Assembly (NCBI GenBank): GCA_964631205.1 | Contig: CAZVWU010000001.1 | Coordinates: forward strand, 128,738 to 192,737 | Length of the DNA stretch: 64,000 nucleotides | Direction of reading: 5' to 3' | DNA from: CAYYYJ01 sp964631205 | GTDB taxonomy: Archaea > Aenigmatarchaeota > Aenigmatarchaeia > QMZP01 > JACQNV01 | Part shown: in pieces, positions 32,816 to 40,636 of the stretch | Position numbering within the stretch: the stretch's first letter is position 1 | How the letters are laid out: each line of letters opens with the position of its first letter | Program-made: the position numbers and the translations under genes | The notes under the pieces: model-generated | The model's database searches: none | The model's input: the letters and a program-made list of their open reading frames with translations, nothing else | Told to the model about the DNA's origin: nothing

Positions 32816-34219
32816 CTAACCTGTTTCAAAAGTGTGCCCGACATGCAAAATTCTCTTCTCCTGCAAATGGTTGCCGATGATATGTAAACCTACAGGCATA
32901 CCATCCACTTTCCCGCAAGGCACAGACAGCATAGGAACGCCTGCCAAGTTTGGCGCGACCGTCAGAATATCCATCATATAATTTTCTAGCGGTGTGAGCT
33001 TCTCTATTTCTGAAAATTTTGGCGCAATAACAGGCATTGTCGGCGCAGCCAGTAGTTCAACTTCGCTGAAAGCCTTTTTGAAATCCTTTATTACTAAGCT
33101 CCTTACCTTCATCGCCTTAATATAGTATTGGTCCCTGTATCCAGCCATCCTTGCATATGTTCCCAGAAGAATCCTTCTCTTCGCCTCTGTTCCAAAATAT
33201 TTTGTCCTGACGCCTGAAAAACACTCGTTGAAATTACCTGACTCTAAAATCTCGCCTTCCTCCCCGTACCTCATCCCGCAGAATTTTGCAAGATTTGTTG
33301 AAGCCTCTGCAGCGGCGATAATATAGTAAGCTGCAAGGCTGTATTTTGTGTGCGGCAAGCTTATCTCCTTATATTCTACACCCAAACTTTCTAATTTTTT
33401 GACAGATCCCCATATGATTTTCTCGATTTTTTTGTCCAGGTTTTCCATGTACTCTTTCGGCACACCAATTTTAACCTTTTTCAAATCAGAATCTAAACCT
33501 TTTTCATAATCTTCTGTTTTTTTATTTATAGAAGTCGAATCTTTAGAATCATGCCCAACAATTATTGAAAGCCCACGAGCAATGCCCCAAACAGATTTTG
33601 CTATCAGCCCGATCTTATCCAAACTATTCGCATAATCAATTAATCCATACCTGCTCACAAGGCCATAAGTTGGAGTAAGCCCCACAACGCCGCAAAAAGC
33701 AGCGGGGCATGAGATGCTCCCGCCTGTTGATTCTGCAATAGAAATATTTGGCATACCCAAGGCAGCAACTATTCCAGCAGCCCCGCCAGAAGATCCGCCG
33801 CAGCTTCTTGAGGAATCCAAGGGATTTTTTGGAACATCAAAACCCGAGTTTGTGGAAAATGTGCCGAACCCGAATTCATCCTGATTTGTTTTTCCTATTA
33901 TAGCTCCGCCCTCTTTTTTGATTTTATCTACGCAAGTTGCATCAAAAGGCGGCTTATAGCCTTCCAATATCCTTGAACCAGCGGCTGACTGCATATCTTT
34001 CACACAAATACAATCTTTAATTGAAAGCGGCAGGCCGAAAAGAGAAGGCCTTGGATTTCTAGGCTCTATTTTATCTATCAGTGTACTGAAAAAATTAAAC
34101 TTGTTGTTTAGCTGGTTTGTTTTTTCTAAATATTTAATTATAAAATCAGAATAATCTATTCCACCCCTTTCTGACCTTTCCAAAAATTCCTTGACATCCA
34201 TGTTATAATCCATACTCAT
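32816..34219 (-). CDS. gatA: Asp/Glu-tRNA amidotransferase subunit A
   Basis: Amidase that frees ammonia from glutamine and feeds it to GatB to amidate misacylated tRNA. The 467 aa have the amidase signature: catalytic Lys in LSIKDCICV, the Gly/Ser-rich SCGGSSGGAAGIVAA and nucleophile Ser in STGGSISCPA. It overlaps gatC by 4 bp. No gatB is in the window, whereas gatE of the separate GatDE enzyme is at 58181, so here GatCA presumably serves Asp-tRNA-Asn. Confidence 0.94.
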   Translation of the reverse strand: MSMDYNMDVKEFLERSERGGIDYSDFIIKYLEKTNQLNNKFNFFSTLIDKIEPRNPRPSLFGLPLSIKDCICVKDMQSAAGSRILEGYKPPFDATCVDKIKKEGGAIIGKTNQDEFGFGTFSTNSGFDVPKNPLDSSRSCGGSSGGAAGIVAALGMPNISIAESTGGSISCPAAFCGVVGLTPTYGLVSRYGLIDYANSLDKIGLIAKSVWGIARGLSIIVGHDSKDSTSINKKTEDYEKGLDSDLKKVKIGVPKEYMENLDKKIEKIIWGSVKKLESLGVEYKEISLPHTKYSLAAYYIIAAAEASTNLAKFCGMRYGEEGEILESGNFNECFSGVRTKYFGTEAKRRILLGTYARMAGYRDQYYIKAMKVRSLVIKDFKKAFSEVELLAAPTMPVIAPKFSEIEKLTPLENYMMDILTVAPNLAGVPMLSVPCGKVDGMPVGLHIIGNHLQEKRILHVGHTFETG

Positions 34220-34500
34220 ACAGCCTTCGGCCCTTTAAAATATCCGCCTTCCTTATTCTTGTCCACATTAGACAATGCTATCTTCTGATCAAGGCAATTT
34301 TCTAACTTATCCTCCCTTAGAACATCCGTTAATTCCATCGGCTGGAAAGCCGGCTCGACCCCATCAGTCTTTACTTTTTCCAACTCCTTGAACGCATGCA
34401 CTATATCTTTCAGATCAGCCGAAAATTTCTTTATCTCTGATTCCGACAAATCCAGCCTCGCAATCTCCGCGACCTTCCTTATAGTCATTTCATCTGTCAT
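34216..34500 (-). CDS. gatC: Asp/Glu-tRNA amidotransferase subunit C
   Basis: A 94-aa stabilising subunit that wraps around GatA and GatB. The N-terminal helices (VRKVAEIARLDLSESEI pattern, here IRKVAEIARLDLSESEIKKF) and the C-terminal LREDKLENCL and FKGPKAV are the family marks. Its start overlaps the mre11 end and its end overlaps gatA, four bases each, pointing to translational coupling. Confidence 0.93.
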   Translation of the reverse strand: MTDEMTIRKVAEIARLDLSESEIKKFSADLKDIVHAFKELEKVKTDGVEPAFQPMELTDVLREDKLENCLDQKIALSNVDKNKEGGYFKGPKAV

Positions 34501-35678
34501 ATATTTCCTCCCTTTCTGGCAACCTTTTCCAAAACAGCCTCTGCCTCCTGGGTCTTATTATCTTCGAGAAGCTCAAATATAGTTTCAAAAGATTGCGTGT
34601 CCAAACCTGTTTTCTTTAAGTTTTCCCTCAGAAATCTTCTTCCAAGCTCATTAACAGACTCAATTGTATCAACTTTTGCTTCAGCCCTTTTTATTTCCTG
34701 CTCAGCGCCCTTTTTATTATAGTAAACTATACACTCGTCTTTGCATCTTTCGATAACCTCTTTGATAGGCAGGTTATTTCCAATAACAATCTTAATTATA
34801 GGCTTTGCATTCCTTTTAACTTTTAGTATTTGAGCCAATCTATCTTCTATATTTTTCAACTGCACATTTTCATCCAAATACTCTAGGTAAAAGATATCTC
34901 TCTGGTTTTCTAATTCAAAAAAATTAATCTCCTTTATTTTTTGGCCTTGGACATCTACTTTGCAAAACGTGTGCTTATCAAGATCCTTTGTTATCTGTGT
35001 GGGCAGCAGCGAGCCGGGAATAATAAATGGTTTCCCTTCATATTCCGCCTTTACTGCTCCATGTACATGCCCATTAATATACAGATCAAACCCTCTTGGC
35101 ACCTTCTCCAATGGGATAAGGTATGGCGCATACAAAAAGGGCGCAATAGATTGGTGCATCAATAGAATATTAAAGCAGCCGTCGACTGGTTTTGGATTCC
35201 ATTCTGACAAAACAGCTTCCGCATACTGGTCTGGAACAGATGACATACCCTGTATTGCAATTTTAATGCCATCATTTTCAACAATCACCCCATTACAATG
35301 TAAGTAAACCAAAAACCCAACCCTTTCCAAAGCCTCAACTGGATTTAAAAGGCCTTTCACCCTCCTCTCATGGTTGCCTGCAATCCCAACAACTGGTATG
35401 CCTTTTTTAATCAAAGGAAACTCCCCAATGTTTTTATTTATCCCAGCCAAAACTTTGACCCTATTTTCTTTTTCCAATGCTTTTTTCAAAATTCCAATGG
35501 CCTTTGTAAAAACCTCTGTGCCCGGTATCCTCACATCAAACATGTCGCCGCCAAGAATTATCAAATCGCAGTCAAGGCTCTTTTCAACAGCCTCTGCAAA
35601 AGCCTTAAAAGAATCTTCCTCCCTCTCGGTGTTTTGCCCGAAGCCAAGATGCAGGTCAGATATTATTGAGATTCTCAT
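34497..35678 (-). CDS. mre11: Mre11/SbcD-like DNA repair exonuclease
   Basis: Calcineurin-like nuclease that processes DNA ends. Metal motifs follow the family order: SDLHLGFG, GGDMFDVR, GNHERR, and NGHVHGAV. The C-terminal 150 residues form the capping domain plus a helical end. At 393 aa it is close to archaeal Mre11. The usual partner rad50 is not next to it; instead gatC and gatA follow with 4-bp overlaps. Confidence 0.88.
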   Translation of the reverse strand: MRISIISDLHLGFGQNTEREEDSFKAFAEAVEKSLDCDLIILGGDMFDVRIPGTEVFTKAIGILKKALEKENRVKVLAGINKNIGEFPLIKKGIPVVGIAGNHERRVKGLLNPVEALERVGFLVYLHCNGVIVENDGIKIAIQGMSSVPDQYAEAVLSEWNPKPVDGCFNILLMHQSIAPFLYAPYLIPLEKVPRGFDLYINGHVHGAVKAEYEGKPFIIPGSLLPTQITKDLDKHTFCKVDVQGQKIKEINFFELENQRDIFYLEYLDENVQLKNIEDRLAQILKVKRNAKPIIKIVIGNNLPIKEVIERCKDECIVYYNKKGAEQEIKRAEAKVDTIESVNELGRRFLRENLKKTGLDTQSFETIFELLEDNKTQEAEAVLEKVARKGGNI

Positions 35679-35730
35679 AATAACTCTATTTAGATATTCA
35701 ATTTATATACTCTGGATAAAGAGTGTTTAT

Positions 35731-36336
35731 ATGAGAACATTAAAAAATAAAAAAGCTTACAGAGGCCTTCTTTTACTGAGCGGCGGGTTTGATTCCCCTG
35801 TTGCTGGCTACCTTATGCAAAAACAAAGCATTCTGGTTTCAGCAATACATTTTTCCAGTACGATAATCACAGATATAGAATCAGAGAAAAAAGCAAGAAA
35901 ACTTTCAGAATTTTTATGTTTTGAGAAATTTTTTGCATTTGACATAAGTAAAGAATTAATAAAAATTTCAAAAACATGTGAACACAGGTATTATTTCGTG
36001 CTGATGAAAAGGTTGATGTACAGGCTAGCTGAAAAAATTGCCAAAAAAGAAAAATGCGATTTTTTGATTACAGGCGAAAACCTCGCGCAGGTTTCAAGCC
36101 AGACTCTCCAAAACCTTTCTGTGATTGATAAAGCAGCAACCATACCTATATTAAGGCCTTTGCTTGGTTTGGATAAAGAAGAAATAATTAATATTGCAAA
36201 AGAAATAGGGACATACGAAACTTCCTGCGGGCCTGAGCACTGCGATGCCTTGGGGCCTGTGCATCCTGCGACTGAGGCAAGAGAGCAAGATATTTTAAGG
36301 GAAGAAAGCAAACTTGTTGAATATATAAATATCTGA
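35731..36336 (+). CDS. ThiI-type PP-loop protein (thiouridine synthase domain)
   Basis: A 201-aa ATP pyrophosphatase. The PP-loop is LLLSGGFDSPVAGYL, followed by TGENLAQVSSQTLQNLSVID and a cysteine in SCGPEHCD, all typical of the catalytic domain of ThiI, which adenylates a tRNA uridine before sulfur transfer. The NFLD and THUMP domains are absent, so the tRNA-binding part may be a separate protein. The start at 35731 follows a short A/T-rich leader. Confidence 0.82.
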   Translation: MRTLKNKKAYRGLLLLSGGFDSPVAGYLMQKQSILVSAIHFSSTIITDIESEKKARKLSEFLCFEKFFAFDISKELIKISKTCEHRYYFVLMKRLMYRLAEKIAKKEKCDFLITGENLAQVSSQTLQNLSVIDKAATIPILRPLLGLDKEEIINIAKEIGTYETSCGPEHCDALGPVHPATEAREQDILREESKLVEYINI

Positions 36337-36351
36337 AAAGTAACTAATCCT

Positions 36352-37767
36352 ATGGCTTTGAAAAACAAGAAGTCAGATCTAGCTGAGTGGTATCCGGAAA
36401 TTATACAGCAATCCGGCCTCGCAGATTATTCCATAATTTCCGGGTGCATGGTAATCAAGCCTTATGGATATGCAATTTGGGAAAAGATACAAAAGTTTTT
36501 GGATGCAGAATTCAAAAAGACAGGCCACAAAAACGCATATTTCCCAATGTTTATCCCAGAAAGCCTTTTGAAAAGGGAGGCTGAACACTTCAAGGGATTT
36601 GTGCCAGAAGTCGCATGGATAGAGAAGCGCAAAGAGGATGAGGAAAAATATGCCCTTAGGCCAACATCTGAAACAATTATCTGCGATTCATTTTCAAAAT
36701 GGGTCAGGAGCTGGAGGGACCTTCCACTCCTGATCAACCAATGGTGCAATGTTGTGAGATGGGAGACTAAAGTCACCAGACTATTTTTGAGGACAAGGGA
36801 ATTTTTGTGGCAGGAAGGCCATACAGCGCACGCAACAAAGGAAGATGCAGATAAAGAAGTTTTCCAGCAGCTGGAAATTTACAGGAAGCTGGCCGAAGAA
36901 ATCCTCGGCGTGCCTGTTTTGACTGGCAATAAATCAGAATCGGAAAAATTCGCGGGAGCCGAGTACACAACTACAATAGAAAGCCTTATGCCTGACGGAA
37001 GGGCCTTGCAGATGGGAACATCCCACTACCTCGGGCAGAATTTTTCAAAGCCTTATGGAATAAAATTCTTGGACAAGGACGAGAAAGAAAAATATGTGCA
37101 TACAACTTCATGGGGCGTCAGCACAAGGCTTCTCGGGGCTCTTGTGATGGTGCATGGAGATGACAAAGGCCTCATCCTGCCGCCAAAAATAGCGCCTATA
37201 CAAGTTGTGATAGTTCCGATAATTTTTGAGGACACAAAAAAAGAAGTATTGAAAAAATGCGCTGAAATAAAAGAATCCTTGGAAAAATTCGGTCTGGATG
37301 TCCACCTCGACAATAGAGAAGAATACAGCCCAGGATGGAAATTTAACGAATGGGAGATAAAAGGCGTCCCTTTAAGGGTTGAAGTCGGGCCAAAAGATAT
37401 GGAAAAGAGGCAGATGATTTTGGTAAGAAGGGACACTGGAGAGAAAAAGCCAGCAAAAGCCAGCGATGCAAAAACTGTTTTAAAAACTTTAGATGATATC
37501 CAATCAAATTTATTTGCAAAAGCAAAAAAGAATTTTGAGTCTTCAATAAAGGAAGTCAAGACAAAAGAAGACTTCAGAAACCAAATAGAAAACAGAAAAA
37601 TGGTTTTCGTTCTATGCTGCGGCTCCAAAAACTGCGAGGAAAAAATAAAAGAGGAGACTACAGCGACTTCAAGGGCAATTCCTTTTGGCCAGAAAAAGTT
37701 TAAAGGAAAATGCTTCTATTGCGGCGAATCTGCGGAACAAAAGGCATATTTTGGAAAGTCGTATTAA
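36352..37767 (+). CDS. proS: Prolyl-tRNA synthetase, archaeal type
   Basis: Charges tRNA-Pro. The 471 aa comprise a class II catalytic core (RPTSETIICDSFSKW, then TREFLWQEGHTAH), the anticodon-binding domain (VVIVPIIFEDTKKE) and the C-terminal zinc-like domain with CCGSKNCEE and CFYCG. It ends in Tyr (FGKSY), the invariant C-terminus of this archaeal/eukaryotic form. It lies 15 bp after the ThiI-like gene, probably one transcript. Confidence 0.96.
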   Translation: MALKNKKSDLAEWYPEIIQQSGLADYSIISGCMVIKPYGYAIWEKIQKFLDAEFKKTGHKNAYFPMFIPESLLKREAEHFKGFVPEVAWIEKRKEDEEKYALRPTSETIICDSFSKWVRSWRDLPLLINQWCNVVRWETKVTRLFLRTREFLWQEGHTAHATKEDADKEVFQQLEIYRKLAEEILGVPVLTGNKSESEKFAGAEYTTTIESLMPDGRALQMGTSHYLGQNFSKPYGIKFLDKDEKEKYVHTTSWGVSTRLLGALVMVHGDDKGLILPPKIAPIQVVIVPIIFEDTKKEVLKKCAEIKESLEKFGLDVHLDNREEYSPGWKFNEWEIKGVPLRVEVGPKDMEKRQMILVRRDTGEKKPAKASDAKTVLKTLDDIQSNLFAKAKKNFESSIKEVKTKEDFRNQIENRKMVFVLCCGSKNCEEKIKEETTATSRAIPFGQKKFKGKCFYCGESAEQKAYFGKSY

Positions 37768-38108
37768 TCAACTCTAAGCGGACAAGTAGACCCAAAATGC
37801 TGATATAATTTTAGAGCCGGAGTCCTGTTGCCCTGTCCATTTCTTCTGTTCCGCCTAACCCCAAATAAATACGCAGCAATTTGATCAGGCGACCTCAAAG
37901 ACAGTTGATAAAGCTCAGATTCCCTATCCTTTACTTTCCCTATGTATCTTTCAACTTGGCTAGGCGAGACTTCATCTTTTTCCTGATGCCATCTGTACAA
38001 AGTGTTCAGGTATATAGCTATCATAACAGGGCTTCTGCCTTCTTCATTCCAACCAACTATATCCTTTCTCTCTTCTTGCGTGAACCTCGCAAGCTTTATT
38101 TTTCCCAT
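37764..38108 (-). CDS. Hypothetical DNA-binding-like protein, 114 aa
   Basis: A basic protein. Residues 8-45 (FTQEERKDIVGWNEEGRSPV, then MIAIYLNTLYRW) look like a helix-turn-helix of the homeodomain-like or transposase N-terminal kind. A basic C-terminus (RRNRRNGQGNRTP) follows. It overlaps the proS end by 4 bp in convergent orientation. DNA binding is inferred from the helix pattern only. Confidence 0.5.
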   Translation of the reverse strand: MGKIKLARFTQEERKDIVGWNEEGRSPVMIAIYLNTLYRWHQEKDEVSPSQVERYIGKVKDRESELYQLSLRSPDQIAAYLFGVRRNRRNGQGNRTPALKLYQHFGSTCPLRVD

Positions 38109-38214
38109 ACTCTGAAAAATAAGGACAAACAGATTTATATGCTTTTAAACAACCCTTATTAATTCAGACCAACAAGTATAGCCTATTTAAAGGCCAAGAA
38201 TATAATTTCTCTCT

Positions 38215-38832
38215 ATGTATAAAATTCTTGAGATTGACGACAAAATAAGGGTTCCGCCTGCCAAATTTGGCCTGCCTCTTCAGGAAGCTATAAAAGCAAG
38301 TCTGCAGGAAAAGTGGGAAGGTGTTGTGGACAAGAGGTTTGGCGTTGTCCTTTCGGTATTGTCAGTGGACTCTGTAGGAGAAGGCAGAATACTGCCAGGC
38401 GACGGCGCAATCCATTACCAGGCAGTTTTCAAGTTTATGGTTTACCAGCCAGAGCTCCATGAGATAGTAAAAGGCGAGGTCATAGACATCACCGAATTCG
38501 GCGCATTTGTAAGGTTTGGTCCAATCGATGGGATGATCCATGTGAGCCAAGTAATGAATGATTTTGTAAGCTATGATGGGAAGAATGCCGCCCTTCTAGG
38601 AAGGGACAGCAAAAGGAAATTAAAAGAAGCAGATATTGTGGCAGCCAGAATAGTTTCAGTATCAATGGAAAAAGAACAGTATAAAATCGGTTTAACAGCA
38701 AGGCAAGCTGGCCTAGGCTCCCTAGAATGGGTAGAGGAGGACAAGAAAAGAGCAAAAAGGGCAGCAGGTCCTGAAGCGAAGGAGAAAAAGGATAACAAGG
38801 ACGCTAAACCTAAGGCCAAATTTAAAAAATAA
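38215..38832 (+). CDS. rpo7: RNA polymerase subunit Rpo7 (RpoE1)
   Basis: Stalk subunit of archaeal RNA polymerase. The 205 aa have the N-terminal Rpo7 domain (MYKILEIDDKIRVPPAKFG) and an S1-type OB fold (KGEVIDITEFGAFVRFGPID and GMIHVSQVMNDF). The Lys/Ala-rich tail is longer than usual. It is followed by spt4 and rps24e in the standard archaeal order. Confidence 0.95.
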   Translation: MYKILEIDDKIRVPPAKFGLPLQEAIKASLQEKWEGVVDKRFGVVLSVLSVDSVGEGRILPGDGAIHYQAVFKFMVYQPELHEIVKGEVIDITEFGAFVRFGPIDGMIHVSQVMNDFVSYDGKNAALLGRDSKRKLKEADIVAARIVSVSMEKEQYKIGLTARQAGLGSLEWVEEDKKRAKRAAGPEAKEKKDNKDAKPKAKFKK

Positions 38833-38840
38833 CAAGGAGG

Positions 38841-38867
38841 GCTGGGAACCGGCAAAGAGTTCCCAGC
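38841..38867 (+). promoter_or_regulatory. Hairpin between Shine-Dalgarno and start of spt4
   Basis: A perfect 9-bp stem GCTGGGAAC/GTTCCCAGC with a 9-nt loop. It directly follows AAGGAGG (38834-38840), which is 37 nt from the spt4 start. If the hairpin folds, the GGAGG is left 10 nt from the ATG at 38878, an ideal spacing. A structure-bridged ribosome binding site is inferred. Confidence 0.6.
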
Positions 38868-38877
38868 AGGTTTCTAG

Positions 38878-39078
38878 ATGCCAAAAGATACAAAGGAAAA
38901 AGTGTGTAAAACGTGCAGGAGGTTCGTGAAGGGTCCAACCTGCCCAGTCTGCAATGCGTCAAACCTGTCAACAGGCTGGAAAGGGCTGGTTGTAGTAAAC
39001 AATCCTTCAGACTCTGAGATATCAAAGGCGCTAGGAATAACAGCTCCTGGAAAATATTGTTTGTTTGTAAAACAATAG
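38878..39078 (+). CDS. spt4: Transcription elongation factor Spt4 (RpoE2)
   Basis: A 66-aa zinc protein that pairs with Spt5. It has four zinc ligands as CKTC and CPVC (CKTCRRFVKGPTCPVC), then the characteristic LSTGWKGLVVVNNPSDSEI with the Ser and Asp that contact Spt5, and ends with GKYCLFVKQ. Length is standard. It stands between rpo7 and rps24e. Confidence 0.95.
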   Translation: MPKDTKEKVCKTCRRFVKGPTCPVCNASNLSTGWKGLVVVNNPSDSEISKALGITAPGKYCLFVKQ

Positions 39079-39101
39079 GAAAATTAAGCAGGATATATTT
39101 T

Positions 39102-39437
39102 ATGGAATTCAAGATAGTCGATAAAAAAGAAAACCCCCTTTTGAAAAGGGAAGAAGCAGATGTAAAAATCCTTGGCGACAAACCATCAACCCCCAGTAGA
39201 AAAGAAATATTGATTGAGGCATCAAAAACACTGGGCTTGCCAGAGGACCTTATAATAGTCGATAAAATCTCAACCTGGAGGGGCAAAAAAGAAGCCACAG
39301 CAAAACTCCTTATCTACAGCAAAAAAGAGGAAATCCCAAAATATAAAATAAAAAAAATGGAAAAGAGGATGGGATCCAAACAGCCAGAACCGCCTCCAGC
39401 TGCACCGGCTGCAAAACCAGAAAAACCTGCTGTTTAG
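39102..39437 (+). CDS. rps24e: Ribosomal protein S24e (eS24)
   Basis: Small-subunit protein of archaea and eukaryotes. The start at 39102 gives MEFKIVDKKENPLLKREEAD, followed by PSRKEILIEASKTLGLPE and a KATAKLLIYSKKEE-type strand, the eS24 pattern. The last 20 residues are a Pro/Ala-rich tail. It usually precedes rps27ae and kae1; here those lie 10 kb away at 49586-48277. Confidence 0.93.
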   Translation: MEFKIVDKKENPLLKREEADVKILGDKPSTPSRKEILIEASKTLGLPEDLIIVDKISTWRGKKEATAKLLIYSKKEEIPKYKIKKMEKRMGSKQPEPPPAAPAAKPEKPAV

Positions 39438-39535
39438 AGAATCAGGGCTGTCAGAACTAGTTATTTCTTCTCCAATCTGTGAGCACAAATATATAAACAT
39501 ACTCATGTGCCCACAAAGAGCTCCATCTATCGCAT

Positions 39536-39550
39536 TATAACACTGTTATA
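39536..39550. promoter_or_regulatory. Palindromic operator-like site
   Basis: Exact copy of TATAACACTGTTATA, in the 179-bp gap between rps24e and the orphan gene at 39617, 66 bp before the latter's start. Likely controls that gene. The same site precedes scpAB and lies between a MarR-like regulator and a small membrane protein gene. Confidence 0.6.
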
Positions 39551-39616
39551 TAATTCAGGAATATTATCCCTTAGTAACAACTCCCCAAAAATCTTTATAA
39601 ACCAAGAAGACAACTA

Positions 39617-40603
39617 ATGAACATGGTAGAGGATGGAATCAGAGGTTTTGAAAGAGCGGTTTTGGCTGATAAAAGCGATTTCGCCGCAAGGTTGAGGCTA
39701 GCCGGTGCTTATTCCAGACTAAGCAGACACACAGAAGCCAGACAGCACGCAGCTTACGTCCTCCAGAACGATAGAGGAAAATATGGAAAGCAAGCCCTTC
39801 AAATAATCCTCTCTTCAATCAAAGAATTTTCAAATGGATCAGAGCTATATGAAATTGGATCAGGAATAGAAGAAAAAGGGCTACTTTACCAGAAACTCAC
39901 AGCTAAACAAGGAAACATAACCCTTGGCAACCTCACGGCGTATTATGAACTCGGCTTAGCAGACCAGATAATCCCAAATCCAATCTCAAGTCAGGAACAT
40001 CTCCAGCAAGCAAGAAATGTCTGGGGAGTCTACCATCAGCAAGGGCAGGGAACTGCCACAGCAGACATAGCAAGATACGGATTAACAATGAAGGACGTGG
40101 AAAAGCTTGCAGGAAACAATGATATAGAGATAGAACAAAATTTAACAGAAAATGACACAATAGTTGAATTGGTTGTAAAGCCAAAAGGGTTTAAACAAAC
40201 GAAATCAGGCAGGTGGGAAATAGATTACGGGGACGGTAAAAGGCACATAATAAAGCTTCCTGAAGCTACTGAAGTCGATGATCTAGATAATCCGTCACGA
40301 TGGGTTATCTGGCCAGAGGACAAACCTCCATACACCTATCTAGGAATCCCTTCAGGAAAATTAACAAAAAACATGAATGAAGCTGTCCAAAGCATGGTTA
40401 ATGCGGGCATACCACAAGAAATTGCACAAATAGAAACTCTCTATTTTTGGAGAAGACCGTTAAAAGCCTATAAAGGCAATGGTGCTGTTCTCCGTTATTT
40501 CGACAATATGTTGAATAGACCCAGAATTGACTTCGGCGTCCAGCCCGACGACTTCTACAACGATATTGGGTGGCTCCGTGCGAGTAGAAAAGGAACGAAA
40601 TAG
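39617..40603 (+). CDS. Hypothetical protein with TPR-like N-terminus, 328 aa
   Basis: Residues 5-60 (GIRGFERAVLADKSDFAARL, RLAGAYSRLSRHTEARQHA) look like one or two TPR helix pairs. A central helical part and a C-terminal domain with strands (IVELVVKPKGFKQTKSGRW and WVIWPEDKPPYTYLGIPSGK) follow. No signal peptide. A 15-bp palindrome upstream suggests that it is regulated. Function unknown. Confidence 0.6.
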   Translation: MNMVEDGIRGFERAVLADKSDFAARLRLAGAYSRLSRHTEARQHAAYVLQNDRGKYGKQALQIILSSIKEFSNGSELYEIGSGIEEKGLLYQKLTAKQGNITLGNLTAYYELGLADQIIPNPISSQEHLQQARNVWGVYHQQGQGTATADIARYGLTMKDVEKLAGNNDIEIEQNLTENDTIVELVVKPKGFKQTKSGRWEIDYGDGKRHIIKLPEATEVDDLDNPSRWVIWPEDKPPYTYLGIPSGKLTKNMNEAVQSMVNAGIPQEIAQIETLYFWRRPLKAYKGNGAVLRYFDNMLNRPRIDFGVQPDDFYNDIGWLRASRKGTK

Positions 40604-40636
40604 GTAGAGCAAACTAAACTTTAACCCGAAATCTAA

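Noticed and set aside
35374..35730. N-terminal extension of the ThiI-like protein
   Set aside because: The upstream frame lies antisense to mre11 and has no NFLD or THUMP similarity; the Met at 35731 begins the PP-loop domain.
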